Shown: piece by piece, positions 17,075 through 26,824 of the stretch | Layout: the number at the start of each line of letters is the position of its first letter | How positions within the stretch are numbered: the stretch's first letter is position 1 | NCBI RefSeq assembly: GCF_003675325.1 | Contig: NZ_CP033073.1 | Coordinates: forward strand, 4,340,001 to 4,404,000 | Origin: Streptomyces dangxiongensis | GTDB taxonomy: Bacteria; Actinomycetota; Actinomycetes; Streptomycetales; Streptomycetaceae | Length of the DNA: 64,000 nucleotides | Reading direction: 5' to 3' | Translations under genes and position numbers: made by a program | The notes under the pieces: generated by a model | Told to the model about the DNA's origin: nothing | Seen by the model: only the letters and a program-made list of their open reading frames with translations | Databases searched by the model: none

Positions 17075-17299
17075 ATGGAACTGGGCAGCCGCGAGAAGGC
17101 GATCCTCGCGCTGGAGCGCCGGGCGTTCCCCGGGCCCGGCGCGAAGGAACGGGCGATCCGCGAGGAGCTGGATCTGTCCCCCGTCCGCTACTACCAGCTC
17201 CTCAACGCCCTCCTGGACGACGCGCGGGCCCTGGCCCACGACCCGGTCACCGTCAACCGGCTCCGCCGGATCCGGCAGACGCGGCGCGCCGAACGCTGA
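17075..17299 (+). CDS. DUF3263 small protein
   Basis: 74 residues: M-E-L-G-S-R-E-K-A-I-L-A-L-E-R-R-A-F-P, then ERAIREELDLSPVRYYQLLNALLDD and an Arg-rich tail. This is the actinobacterial DUF3263 family; the middle resembles a helix-turn-helix, so DNA binding is possible but unproven. Start ATG at 17075. It sits 35 bp upstream of otsB on the same strand, an arrangement I recall from other Streptomyces. Confidence 0.82.
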   Translation: MELGSREKAILALERRAFPGPGAKERAIREELDLSPVRYYQLLNALLDDARALAHDPVTVNRLRRIRQTRRAER

Positions 17300-17334
17300 G
17301 GAGTGGACCGGCCTTCCGCGGATAGGGTCGCCGT

Positions 17335-18192
17335 ATGGGCACCCACACGACGGACTCCCTGCACCCGCTGCCGCTCCCGACCACCCAGGCCGGCCGGGAC
17401 GGGCTCGCCGCGCTCCTCGCCCGGCCCCGTGACGCCGTGATCGGGCTGGACTTCGACGGCACGCTCGCCCCGATCGTCGCCGACCCCGAACAGGCCCGCG
17501 CCCACCCCGGGGCCGTGCCCGCGCTGGCCGCGCTCGCCCCCGAGGTGGCCTCCATCGCCGTGATCACCGGCCGCCCGCCCGAGGTGGCGGTCCGCTACGG
17601 CGGCTTCGCGGACGTCCCCGGCCTGGAGCACCTCACCGTCCTCGGCCACTACGGCGCCGAACGCTGGGAGGCGGCCACCGGCAAGGTCACCGCGCCGCCC
17701 CCGCACCCGGGCGTGGCCGCCGCCCGCGCCGAACTGCCCGGCCTGCTGGAGCGCGCCGGCGCCGGGCAGGGCACGTGGATCGAGGAGAAGGGCCGGGCGC
17801 TCGCGGTCCACACCCGCCGCGCCGCCGACCCGCAGGCCGCCTTCGAGGCCCTGCGCGGCCCGCTCGCCGGCCTCGCCACCCGGCACGGCCTGATCGTCGA
17901 ACCCGGCCGCCTGGTCCTGGAGCTGCGCCCGCCGGGCATGGACAAGGGCGTGGCCCTCCTGGACCACGCCCGCGCCACCCGGGCCGGCTGCGTCGTCTAC
18001 GCCGGCGACGACCTGGGCGACCTGCCCGCCTTCGCCGCGGTCGACGAACTCCGCGCCGCCGGCACCCCCGGCCTGCTGGTGTGCAGCGGCAGCACGGAGG
18101 TCACCGAGCTGGCGGACCGCGCCGACCTGGTGGTGGCCGGCCCGGAAGGTGTCGTGGAGCTGCTGCGGGGGCTGGCGGCCCACCTGGGGTGA
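17335..18192 (+). CDS. otsB: Trehalose-6-phosphate phosphatase
   Basis: 285 residues. HAD phosphatase motifs: V-I-G-L-D-F-D-G-T-L-A-P (nucleophile Asp39, acid/base Asp41), the Ser/Thr motif in S-I-A-V-I-T-G-R-P, the basic motif in M-D-K-G-V-A-L and C-V-V-Y-A-G-D-D-L-G-D as motif IV. Together with otsA, encoded convergently, it makes trehalose from trehalose-6-phosphate. ATG start preceded by GGATAGGG. Confidence 0.92.
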   Translation: MGTHTTDSLHPLPLPTTQAGRDGLAALLARPRDAVIGLDFDGTLAPIVADPEQARAHPGAVPALAALAPEVASIAVITGRPPEVAVRYGGFADVPGLEHLTVLGHYGAERWEAATGKVTAPPPHPGVAAARAELPGLLERAGAGQGTWIEEKGRALAVHTRRAADPQAAFEALRGPLAGLATRHGLIVEPGRLVLELRPPGMDKGVALLDHARATRAGCVVYAGDDLGDLPAFAAVDELRAAGTPGLLVCSGSTEVTELADRADLVVAGPEGVVELLRGLAAHLG

Positions 18193-18454
18193 CGCTCTCG
18201 GCCGGTCGGTGCCCGGGAACACCGGGCACCGGCCGGCCAACTCCACAGCGCACCGGCCGACCGGTCAACTCCGCCACGCATCCGCCGACCGGGTCCGGGC
18301 TGCCGACCGGTCGGCTCCACGGGGCATCGGTCCAAGTTGCCGGCCGGCCGGCGGCGAGTGCACCGAGCCGCTGCCGGGTCCGGGTTGTCGGCCGGTCGGC
18401 TGTGCGGGGCACCGGTCCGGGTTGTCGGCCGGTCAGGTGCGAGGTGCCGGCCGG
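18193..18454. repeat. Degenerate GC-rich repeats between otsB and otsA
   Basis: The 262-bp convergent gap is made of imperfect repeats of a unit containing CCGGCCGGTC / GACCGG palindromes. The clearest pair, GGTCCGGGTTGTCGGCCGGTC, occurs near 18376 and again near 18415 (spacing about 39 bp); less exact copies run from about 18210 onward. There is no gene. The self-complementary units could fold into long structures and act as a bidirectional terminator. Confidence 0.6.
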
Positions 18455-19900
18455 TCAGTTGCGCAGGGCGTCAAGCTGGTCCAGGAACCAGCGCGCCGGC
18501 GGCAGCGCGGTCGCCGCGGCGGCCAGTCGCTTCGACCGCTCCGCCCGCTCGGCCACGGGCAGGCTCAGGGCCGCGTGCAGCGCGTCCGCCGTCCCCCCGA
18601 TGTCGTACGGGTTCACCACGATCGCGTCCTCGCCCAGCTCCTCGTACGCCCCGGCCTCCCGGGACAGCACCAGCGCGCAGCCCTCGTCGGAGACCACCGG
18701 GACCTCCTTGGCGACCAGGTTCATGCCGTCGCGGATGGGGTTCACCAGGGCCACGTCGGCCAGCCGGTAGGCGGCGAGGGAGCGGGCGAAGTCGTCCTTC
18801 ACGTGCAGGACGACCGGGGTCCAGCCCGCCGTGCCGTAGCGCTCGTTGATGTCGTCCGCGACCCGCCGGACCTCGGCGGTGTACTCGCGGTACACGGCGA
18901 GGTCCTGCCGGGACGGGTACGCGAAGGCGACGTGGACGACCTTCTCCCGCCATTCGGGGTGGTCGTCGAGTAGCTGCCGGTAGGCCAGCAGCCCGCGCAC
19001 GATGTTCTTGGACAGCTCGGTGCGGTCCACCCGGACGATCGTCCTGCGCGCCGTCCCGTCGGGGCCCGGGCCGATCTCCGCGCGGAGGGCCGTCATCCGC
19101 TCGGCCACGTCGTCCTGGTGGGCCCGCCCGCGCAGGAAGTCCGCGTCCGCGCCGAGACCGTGCACCCCGATCCGGGTGCCGGCGGCGGCGTCGGGCCCGA
19201 GGACCACCTGACAGCAGGCGGTGAAGGCGTCCGCCCACCGCTGGGTGAGGAACGCCGCGCGGTCCGCGCCCAGGATGCCGCCGAGCAGCTCGGCGGCGAT
19301 GTCGTCGGGCAGCAGGCGGAAGTAGTCCGGCGGCGCCCACGGGGTGTGCGAGAAGTGGCCGATGCGCAGGTCGGGGCGCAGCTCCCGGAGCAGGCGCGGG
19401 GCGAGGGCCAGGTGGTAGTCCTGGATCAGCACCGCGGCGCCCTCGGCGGCCTCCTCGGCCAGCGCCTCCGCGAACGCCTGGTTGTAGGCCCGGTACGACG
19501 CCCAGTGCCGCCGGAACTCCGCGTCGAAGACCGGCTCCATCGGGGTCTGGTACAGCATGTGGTGGACGAACCAGAGCACCGAGTTGGCGATGTCGTTGTA
19601 GGCCGCGGCGTGCACGGCCGGGTCGATGCCGAGCATCCGCACCCGCTGCCCGCCGGTGTCCGCGGCCGGCAGCAGTCCGCCGTCCGCGCGCCGCACGGCC
19701 TCGCGGTCGCCGTCGCCGAGCGCGGCGCACACCCACACGGAGTCCGCGTCGGACCCGATGGCCGACAGCCCGGAGACGAGCCCGCCGCCGCCCCGCCTGG
19801 CGTGCAGCGAGCCCTCCTCGTCGATCTGATACGAAACCGGGCCGCGATTGGACGCGACCAGCACCTGAGCCTGTTCAGCAGTGCCGTGCGTGGAAGCCAT
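18455..19900 (-). CDS. otsA: Trehalose-6-phosphate synthase
   Basis: 481 residues of the GT20 fold: V-L-V-A-S-N-R-G-P near the N-terminus, the glycine-rich acceptor loop A-R-R-G-G-G-G-L-V-S-G-L, Q-D-Y-H-L-A-L-A-P, GHFSHTPWAPPDYFRLLP, VDRTELSKNIVRGL and the C-terminal R-D-G-M-N-L-V-A-K-E. It joins UDP- or GDP-glucose to glucose-6-phosphate. ATG at 19900 follows TTGAGGCGT. It lies 74 bp downstream of gpgS on the same strand, grouping two nucleotide-glucose-dependent solute pathways. Confidence 0.93.
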   Translation of the reverse strand: MASTHGTAEQAQVLVASNRGPVSYQIDEEGSLHARRGGGGLVSGLSAIGSDADSVWVCAALGDGDREAVRRADGGLLPAADTGGQRVRMLGIDPAVHAAAYNDIANSVLWFVHHMLYQTPMEPVFDAEFRRHWASYRAYNQAFAEALAEEAAEGAAVLIQDYHLALAPRLLRELRPDLRIGHFSHTPWAPPDYFRLLPDDIAAELLGGILGADRAAFLTQRWADAFTACCQVVLGPDAAAGTRIGVHGLGADADFLRGRAHQDDVAERMTALRAEIGPGPDGTARRTIVRVDRTELSKNIVRGLLAYRQLLDDHPEWREKVVHVAFAYPSRQDLAVYREYTAEVRRVADDINERYGTAGWTPVVLHVKDDFARSLAAYRLADVALVNPIRDGMNLVAKEVPVVSDEGCALVLSREAGAYEELGEDAIVVNPYDIGGTADALHAALSLPVAERAERSKRLAAAATALPPARWFLDQLDALRN

Positions 19901-19974
19901 ACGCCTCAACCTAGCCCGGCCCACAAACGCTCAAACGTACGGTCCGCCCGCAAACGGGACCGTATACGGACCGT

Positions 19975-20921
19975 TCACGCCACCTTGCGCTCGGCGTACT
20001 CGGCGATCTCCACCATGGGCGGCCGTTCCTCGGTGTCCACCGAGTAGGTGTGCGCGGCTCGAACCCGTCCTCGCCCCGCTCGAACTGGGTCAGCGCGGGC
20101 CGGACCAGATGGCCGCGGGCCAGCCGGAGCTGGGCGGTGCGGTAGATCGCGGCGGCCATCCGGCCCAGGGCCTGCCCGTCCTGGTGGCGATGCAGGCGCA
20201 CACCCACGTCGACCTGGGCCAGCGCGTCCAGGCCGGCCAGGTGCAGCGCGTCCACCAGCATCCCCAGCTCCACGCCGTAGCCGACGGGGAACGGCAACTG
20301 CTCCAGCAGGGAGCGGCGGGCCGCGTACTCGCCGCCGAGCGGCTGCACGAAGCCGGCCAGTTGCGGCCAGTGCATGTTCAGCAGCGGCCGGGCCATCAGC
20401 TCGGTGACCCGGCCGCCCTGCCCGGCCGCGCCGCCGAGCGGGCGGTCGTACATCGCCTTGACCAGGTCCACGCCGGGTTCGGTGAGCAGCGGGCCGACGA
20501 TCCCGGTGACGAAGTCGGAGGAGAACTCGCGCAGGTCCGCGTCGATGAAGCAGACGATGTCCCCGCCGGTCACCAGCAGCGAGCGCCACAGCACCTCGCC
20601 CTTGCCGGGGACGGCGGGGATACGGGGCAGGATGGCGTCGCGGTGCACGACCCGGGCGCCGGCGCGCGCGGCGACCTGCGCGGTGCGGTCGGTGGACCCG
20701 GAGTCGACGACGACGATCTCGTCGACCAGCGGTATCTGCTCCACGAGGTCGTGGCGGATGACCGCGACGATGTCGCCGACCGTCTCCTCCTCGTTGAGCG
20801 CGGGCAGCACGACGCTGATCGTCTGGCCCGTGCGCTGCTTGGCGGCCAGGACGCGGTGGAGCGGGCGGTCGGTCACGGACCAGGAGCGGTCGGCCAGCCA
20901 GCGCTCGACTTCTTCCAGCAC
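19975..20921 (-). CDS. gpgS: Glucosyl-3-phosphoglycerate synthase, frameshifted near its 3' end
   Basis: GT81-type glycosyltransferase: T-I-S-V-V-L-P-A-L-N-E-E-E-T-V-G, V-V-D-S-G-S-T-D-R-T, V-C-F-I-D-A-D-L-R-E-F and GYGVELGMLVDALHLAGLDALAQVDVG. It transfers glucose to 3-phosphoglycerate, the first step to glucosylglycerate or methylglucose lipopolysaccharides. The frame is open from GTG 20921 but after F-E-R-G-E-D-G-F-E-P-R it leaves the conserved frame. The usual ending, TYSVDTEERPPMVEIAEYAERK, is in another frame and ends at 19975. A gain of AC at GTGTG (20048-20052) explains it. Read literally, the ORF continues to 19911 (336 aa) with an unrelated tail. The fold and active site are complete, so activity may survive. 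Confidence 0.8.
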
Positions 20922-21079
20922 GGTCTGCGGCTCCTCACTGTCACGACCACACGCACACGGTGTGATCCATCTCGCGGTACGGACGACTATCTCAACTGTC
21001 CTGGCCTTCGGTTACAGTCTTGAACAACGCCGGTGACCATCGCATGTCGGGGGTCGCCCGCGTCAACAACCACATATTG

Positions 21080-21232
21080 CTCATCCAGAGGGGCAGAGGG
21101 ACACGGCCCGATGAAGCCCCGGCAACCCTCCAGTCGGTTCTCGTAGATCAGTTCTGATCGTCTCCGCGAGGCTCCCGGCTAGGGAAGGTGCCAAATCCGT
21201 CTCACGGCGAAGTGCGTCGTGAGGAAGATGAG
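21080..21232 (+). ncRNA. SAM-I (S-box) riboswitch upstream of thrC
   Basis: The sequence carries the S-box core in order: C-T-C-A-T-C-C-A-G-A-G, a G-rich P2 strand with GAGGGA, GGCCCGATGAAGCCCCGGCAACC (conserved P2b/P3 junction), then GGTGCCAA and a hairpin CTCACG...CGTGAG. P1 closes by pairing CTCATC (21080-21085) with GATGAG (21227-21232). The 3' P1 strand overlaps the purine-rich AGATGAGGAGAAAGG just ahead of thrC, so SAM binding would stabilise P1 and hide the ribosome binding site. That mechanism is inference; the class assignment rests on the consensus. Confidence 0.87.
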
Positions 21233-21251
21233 GAGAAAGGGCCTCGCCTCC

Positions 21252-22535
21252 ATGGCTGTGCAGACAGTTGCAAGCGCCAGCAGTCCCACCGTCGACCTCG
21301 GTCCCGCCACGGCCCTGAGCTGTCGCGAGTGCGGTCACCGGGTGCCGCTCGGCCCGGTCTTCGCCTGCGAGGAGTGTTTCGGTCCGCTGGAGATCGCCTA
21401 CGACTTCTCCGCCTACGACACCGAAGAGCTGCGCCGCCGCATCGAGGCGGGCCCCGCGAACATCTGGCGCTACGCCCCGCTGCTGCCCGTCCCCGCGGAC
21501 GTCGCCGGCAAGCCCAACCTGAACCCGGGCTGGACCGAGCTGGTCAAGGCCGACAACCTGGCGCGCGAACTGGGCGTGACCGGCGGGCTGTACGTGAAGG
21601 ACGACTCCGGCAACCCGACGCACTCCTTCAAGGACCGGGTCGTCGCCCAGGCCCTGGAGGCCGCCCGCGCCTTCGGCTTCACCACCCTGTCCTGCTCCTC
21701 CACCGGCAACCTGGCCGGTGCCGTCGGCGCCGCCGCCGCCCGGGCCGGCCTGCGCTCCTGCGTGTTCATCCCGCACGACCTGGAGCAGGCCAAGGTGGTC
21801 ATGGCCGCCGTCTACGGCGGTGAGCTGGTCGGCATCGAGGGCAACTACGACGACGTGAACCGCTTCTGCTCCGAGCTGATCGGCGACTCGGCCGGCGAGG
21901 GCTGGGGCTTCGTCAACGTCAACCTGCGGCCGTACTACGCGGAGGGCTCCAAGACCCTCGCGTACGAGATCTGCGAGCAGCTCGGCTGGCGGCTGCCCGA
22001 CCAGATCGTGGTCCCGATCGCCTCCGGCTCCCAGCTCACGAAGATCGACAAGGGTCTGCGGGAGCTGATCAGTCTCGGCCTCGTCGAGGACCGGCCGTAC
22101 CGGATCTTCGGCGCCCAGGCCGAGGGCTGCTCGCCGGTGTCCACCGCCTTCAAGGCCGGGCCCGACGTCGTACGGCCGCAGAAGCCGAACACGATCGCCA
22201 AGTCGCTCGCCATCGGCAACCCGGCCGACGGTCCGTACGTCCTGGACATCGCGCGCCGCACCGGCGGTGCCGTGGAGGACGTCACCGACCAGCAGGTCGT
22301 GGACGCGATCCGGCTGCTCGCGCGGACCGAGGGCATCTTCGCGGAGACCGCCGGCGGGGTCACCGTGGGCGTCACCCGCAAGCTGATCGAGAACGGTGTG
22401 CTGGACCCGGCGAAGACCACGGTCGTCCTCAACACCGGCGACGGCCTGAAGACTTTGGACGCGGTGGCCGGGACCGGCCTCACCGCCACCATCCGCCCGA
22501 CCCTGGACTCCTTCCGAGAGGCTGGCCTCGCATGA
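21252..22535 (+). CDS. thrC: Threonine synthase
   Basis: 427 residues. An N-terminal zinc-ribbon-like segment (C24-R-E-C27 and C39-E-E-C42) precedes the PLP fold type II domain; the PLP lysine is Lys127 in S-G-N-P-T-H-S-F-K-D-R. S-C-S-S-T-G-N-L-A-G-A and T-V-V-L-N-T-G-D-G-L-K are the phosphate and C-terminal motifs. It converts O-phosphohomoserine to threonine. I start at the ATG at 21252 (M-A-V-Q-T-V); upstream in-frame ATGs lie inside the riboswitch P1 region. The stop overlaps the start of the sulfur-carrier gene by ATGA. Confidence 0.93.
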   Translation: MAVQTVASASSPTVDLGPATALSCRECGHRVPLGPVFACEECFGPLEIAYDFSAYDTEELRRRIEAGPANIWRYAPLLPVPADVAGKPNLNPGWTELVKADNLARELGVTGGLYVKDDSGNPTHSFKDRVVAQALEAARAFGFTTLSCSSTGNLAGAVGAAAARAGLRSCVFIPHDLEQAKVVMAAVYGGELVGIEGNYDDVNRFCSELIGDSAGEGWGFVNVNLRPYYAEGSKTLAYEICEQLGWRLPDQIVVPIASGSQLTKIDKGLRELISLGLVEDRPYRIFGAQAEGCSPVSTAFKAGPDVVRPQKPNTIAKSLAIGNPADGPYVLDIARRTGGAVEDVTDQQVVDAIRLLARTEGIFAETAGGVTVGVTRKLIENGVLDPAKTTVVLNTGDGLKTLDAVAGTGLTATIRPTLDSFREAGLA

Positions 22536-22807
22536 GCGTGACCGTTCGCATCCCCACCATCCTGCGCACCTACACCGGCGGCTCGGCCGAGGTCGCCGCC
22601 GAGGGCGCGACCCTCGCCGACGTCATCGCCGACCTGGAGAGGAACCACACGGGGATCGCCGCCCGGGTGCTGGACGACCAGGGCAAGCTGCGCCGGTTCG
22701 TCAACGTGTACGTGAACGACGACGACGTCCGCTTCGAGCAGGGCCTGCAGACCGCCACGCCGGACGGCGCGGGCGTGTCGATCATTCCGGCGGTCGCCGG
22801 CGGCTGA
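22532..22807 (+). CDS. cysO: CysO-like MoaD/ThiS sulfur-carrier protein
   Basis: 91 residues with a ubiquitin-like beta-grasp fold and the essential C-terminal Gly-Gly (V-A-G-G at the end) that is activated to a thiocarboxylate. In mycobacteria the homologue CysO gives sulfur to CysM for cysteine synthesis from O-phosphoserine, and Mec removes the product; neither partner is adjacent here. The 4-bp ATGA overlap with thrC shows translational coupling, so it should share the SAM riboswitch control. MoaD of molybdopterin synthesis is the alternative but its cluster is absent. Confidence 0.82.
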   Translation: MSVTVRIPTILRTYTGGSAEVAAEGATLADVIADLERNHTGIAARVLDDQGKLRRFVNVYVNDDDVRFEQGLQTATPDGAGVSIIPAVAGG

Positions 22808-22856
22808 TCCGCCGCATCATTACCTTCGGTAACGTCGGTTACATGTTGTTCCTGCG

Positions 22857-22891
22857 ATTGCCCCCTCCACAAGAGAAGCGGAGGGGGCAAT
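22857..22891 (+). terminator. Terminator after thrC-cysO
   Basis: A perfect 12-bp stem (ATTGCCCCCTCC at 22857-22868, GGAGGGGGCAAT at 22880-22891) with an 11-nt loop, followed by TTCTGTGT. It ends the thrC-cysO transcript. Confidence 0.88.
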
Positions 22892-23247
22892 TCTGTGTGA
22901 TTGAGCGCGGTAGAGTTGGGGAACACGGTCGCGGTCCGCGGGTCGGCGGCCCTTCATTCGGTGCTGTGCGCCCGACAAGAAACAGCCAAAGTGCTGGGGT
23001 GTTCCGCGGCATTTGTTCCCTTTGTGGGGCCCGACTTGCCCTGAAGTCGGATGAATTCTCGCCACATTCCGGACCGCTCGCTTCCAGATTTCTCGTCCGA
23101 TTGACCTGTTGCAGAGGGCAGTTGGACAGATACATTCAGCCGCGGTCGACGCGTTCCGGCGCACGCCCCCGGCCAATGGGGGGTGAGGTCTGACCCGGGT
23201 CCGCGAAGTGCGGATCTGTGCAAGGGCCAGTAATAGGGGAGTTAGGC
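22892..23247 (+). promoter_or_regulatory. Long leader/promoter region of the cold-shock gene
   Basis: About 356 bp with G+C visibly below the genome average and no supportable gene; open frames here lack coding bias. A possible promoter near 23110-23135 reads TTGCAG-N16-TACATT, which would leave about 110 nt of untranslated leader, as is common for cold-shock genes whose leaders act as thermosensors. GGGGAG precedes the ATG at 23248. Confidence 0.4.
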
Positions 23248-23451
23248 ATGGCTCAGGGCACCGTCAAGTGGTTCAACGCGGAGAAGGGGTACGGCTTCAT
23301 CGCGGTCGACGGTGGTGCGGACGTCTTCGTCCATTACAGCGCCATTCAGATGGACGGCTACCGCACCCTGGAAGAGGGCCAGCGGGTGGAGTTCGAGATC
23401 TCGCAGGGCCAGAAGGGCCCGCAGGCCGACATGGTTCGCCTCGGCGCCTGA
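23248..23451 (+). CDS. Cold-shock protein (CspA family)
   Basis: 67 residues making one complete cold-shock domain: [15 protein letters not shown] holds RNP1 and D-V-F-V-H-Y-S-A-I holds RNP2, the single-stranded nucleic acid-binding surface. It acts as an RNA chaperone in the cytoplasm. The RNP2 is normally VFVHFSAI; the Tyr for Phe is conservative. Followed by a strong hairpin. Confidence 0.95.
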   Translation: MAQGTVKWFNAEKGYGFIAVDGGADVFVHYSAIQMDGYRTLEEGQRVEFEISQGQKGPQADMVRLGA

Positions 23452-23462
23452 ACGTCTTTTGT

Positions 23463-23503
23463 GGCGAAGGGCCCGCACCGGCACAGGGTGCGGGCCCTTC
23501 GCC
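23463..23503 (+). terminator. Terminator after the cold-shock gene
   Basis: A perfect 17-bp stem (23463-23479 with 23487-23503, core GGGCCCGCACC / GGTGCGGGCCC) and a 7-nt loop, 11 bp after the stop codon. There is no T run, which is usual in Streptomyces terminators. Confidence 0.85.
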
Positions 23504-23628
23504 GTGCCCGGGTCCGTGCCTGCTCCGTGCCCGGTCCGGGGCGGGATCCGCGTCCGTCCGTGCCCGGTCCCGTGTCCGCGCCCGGTGTTCGCGCGGGGCT
23601 GACGGAGGGCCCGTTACCCCGCGAGGCG

Positions 23629-23691
23629 CTTGCACTCGACCATGCCGAGTGCTAATCATTGGCGTTAGCACTCTGAAGGTGAGAGTGACAA
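23629..23691 (+). promoter_or_regulatory. Tandem CIRCE elements and promoter of groEL2
   Basis: The CIRCE consensus is TTAGCACTC-N9-GAGTGCTAA. Copy 1: CTTGCACTC (23629-23637), N9, GAGTGCTAA (23647-23655). Copy 2: TTAGCACTC (23665-23673), N9, GAGTGACAA (23683-23691). Each has one perfect and one imperfect arm. Copy 1 overlaps a plausible promoter TTGCAC (23630-23635)-N17-TAATCA (23653-23658). HrcA binding to these sites would repress groEL2 until heat shock. The leader from here to the ATG is about 125 nt. Confidence 0.85.
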
Positions 23692-23710
23692 CGAAGGACC
23701 GGGTCGGTGA

Positions 23711-25441
<1,731 letters not shown>

Positions 25442-25474
25442 TCGGCCTCCGGCTGATCGCCTGTCCTTCCGACC

Positions 25475-25514
25475 GAGGGCGGCACCTCCTGCTGACGCAG
25501 GGGGTGCCGCCCTC
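25475..25514 (+). terminator. Terminator after groEL2
   Basis: A perfect 12-bp stem (GAGGGCGGCACC at 25475-25486, GGTGCCGCCCTC at 25503-25514) with a 16-nt loop, 34 bp after the groEL2 stop codon. Confidence 0.85.
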
Positions 25515-25674
25515 GGGCGTTTCCCGCGACGGGTGTGCGGTGTGACCGGGGTCACGGAGCCGGTGGGGTGCGGGTGGAATGCGCGAACGCGTGCCGGAGG
25601 TTTATTCATTAGGTGCAACATTGCGTGCGCACATACCGACTGGTCTACCGAGTGAATCCCCGAGGAGCCCCCAC

Positions 25675-26796
25675 GTGACCGTCACGACCCCCGCCTCCCG
25701 CGCGGCCCGGATCCTGTCCCGGCCGATCTCCCTCAACGGCCTCACCGTCCCCAACCGGATCGTGATGGCGCCGATGACCCGCATGTTCTCCCCGGGCGGC
25801 GTCCCCGGCGAGGACGTGCGCTCGTACTACGCCCGCCGCGCCGCCGCCGGTGTCGGCCTCATCGTCACCGAGGGCACCTACGTGGGCCACGAGTCGGCCG
25901 GTCAGAGCGACCGCGTCCCGCGCTTCCACGGCGAGGAGCAGTTGGCGGGCTGGGCGAAGGTCGCCGAGGACGTGCACGCGGCCGGCGGCACGATCGTCCC
26001 GCAGCTCTGGCACATCGGCACCGTCCGCAACGAGGGTGACGCGCCCTTCCCGGACGCCCCCTCCCACGGCCCCTCCGGCCTGCGCGTCGACGGCACCGCG
26101 GACGCCACCCCCATGACCCAGGCCGACATCGACGCCGTCATCGGCGCGTTCGCCCGGGCCGCGGCGGACGCCGAGCGCATCGGCTTCGACGGCGTGGAGA
26201 TCCACGGCGCCCACGGCTACCTCCTCGACCAGTTCCTGTGGGCGTACACCAACCGCCGCACCGACGGCTACGGCGGCGACCCGGTGGCCCGGGCGCGGTT
26301 CACGGCGGAGCTGGTCGCCGCCGTCCGCGACGCCGTCTCCCCGGAGTTTCCGATCATCTTCCGCTACTCGCAGTGGAAGCAGGAGGCCTACGACGCCCGG
26401 CTCGCGCAGACCCCCGAGGAGCTGGAGTCCATCCTCACCCCGCTGGCGGAGGCCGGTGTCGACGCCTTCCACGCCTCCACCCGCCGCTACTGGCTCCCCG
26501 AGTTCGACGGTTCGGACCTGAACCTGGCCGGCTGGACCAAGAAGCTCACCGGCAAGCCGGTCATCACCGTCGGCTCGGTCGGCCTCGACGGCGACTTCGT
26601 GCACGCCTTCGAGGGCGAGGGCTCCCCGGTCCGCGGCCTCGACAACCTCCTGGACCGCCTGGAGGCCGACGAGTTCGACATGGTCGCCGTCGGCCGCGCG
26701 CTGCTCCAGGACCCGGAGTGGGCCGCCAAGGTGCTCGCCGACCGCTTCGACGAGCTGCAGCCGTACGACGCGGCGGCGATCAAGACCCTGAGCTGA
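25675..26796 (+). CDS. Old-yellow-enzyme family NADH:flavin oxidoreductase
   Basis: 373 residues forming a TIM barrel of the OYE family: N-G-L-T-V-P-N-R-I-V-M-A-P-M-T-R at the N-terminus, V-P-Q-L-W-H-I-G, G-V-E-I-H-G-A-H-G-Y-L-L-D-Q-F-L (His catalytic pair region), T-N-R-R-T-D-G-Y-G-G and D-M-V-A-V-G-R-A-L-L as FMN phosphate site. Such enzymes reduce activated C=C bonds with NAD(P)H. GTG at 25675 follows GAGGAG. The upstream 160 bp contains ACTGGTCTACCGAGT near 25638, which shares its first nine bases with the DasR consensus; I do not call it an operator. Confidence 0.9.
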   Translation: MTVTTPASRAARILSRPISLNGLTVPNRIVMAPMTRMFSPGGVPGEDVRSYYARRAAAGVGLIVTEGTYVGHESAGQSDRVPRFHGEEQLAGWAKVAEDVHAAGGTIVPQLWHIGTVRNEGDAPFPDAPSHGPSGLRVDGTADATPMTQADIDAVIGAFARAAADAERIGFDGVEIHGAHGYLLDQFLWAYTNRRTDGYGGDPVARARFTAELVAAVRDAVSPEFPIIFRYSQWKQEAYDARLAQTPEELESILTPLAEAGVDAFHASTRRYWLPEFDGSDLNLAGWTKKLTGKPVITVGSVGLDGDFVHAFEGEGSPVRGLDNLLDRLEADEFDMVAVGRALLQDPEWAAKVLADRFDELQPYDAAAIKTLS

Positions 26797-26824
26797 CCCG
26801 GCCGCGGGCCCCGCGCCGCTCCGG

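Noticed and set aside
22843..23193. 116-codon ORF in the cold-shock leader
   Set aside because: Begins inside the thrC-cysO terminator, lacks GC3 bias and matches nothing; better explained as leader sequence.
25630..25660. DasR-like half site before the OYE reductase
   Set aside because: Only ACTGGTCTA matches; the second half of the palindrome is lost.
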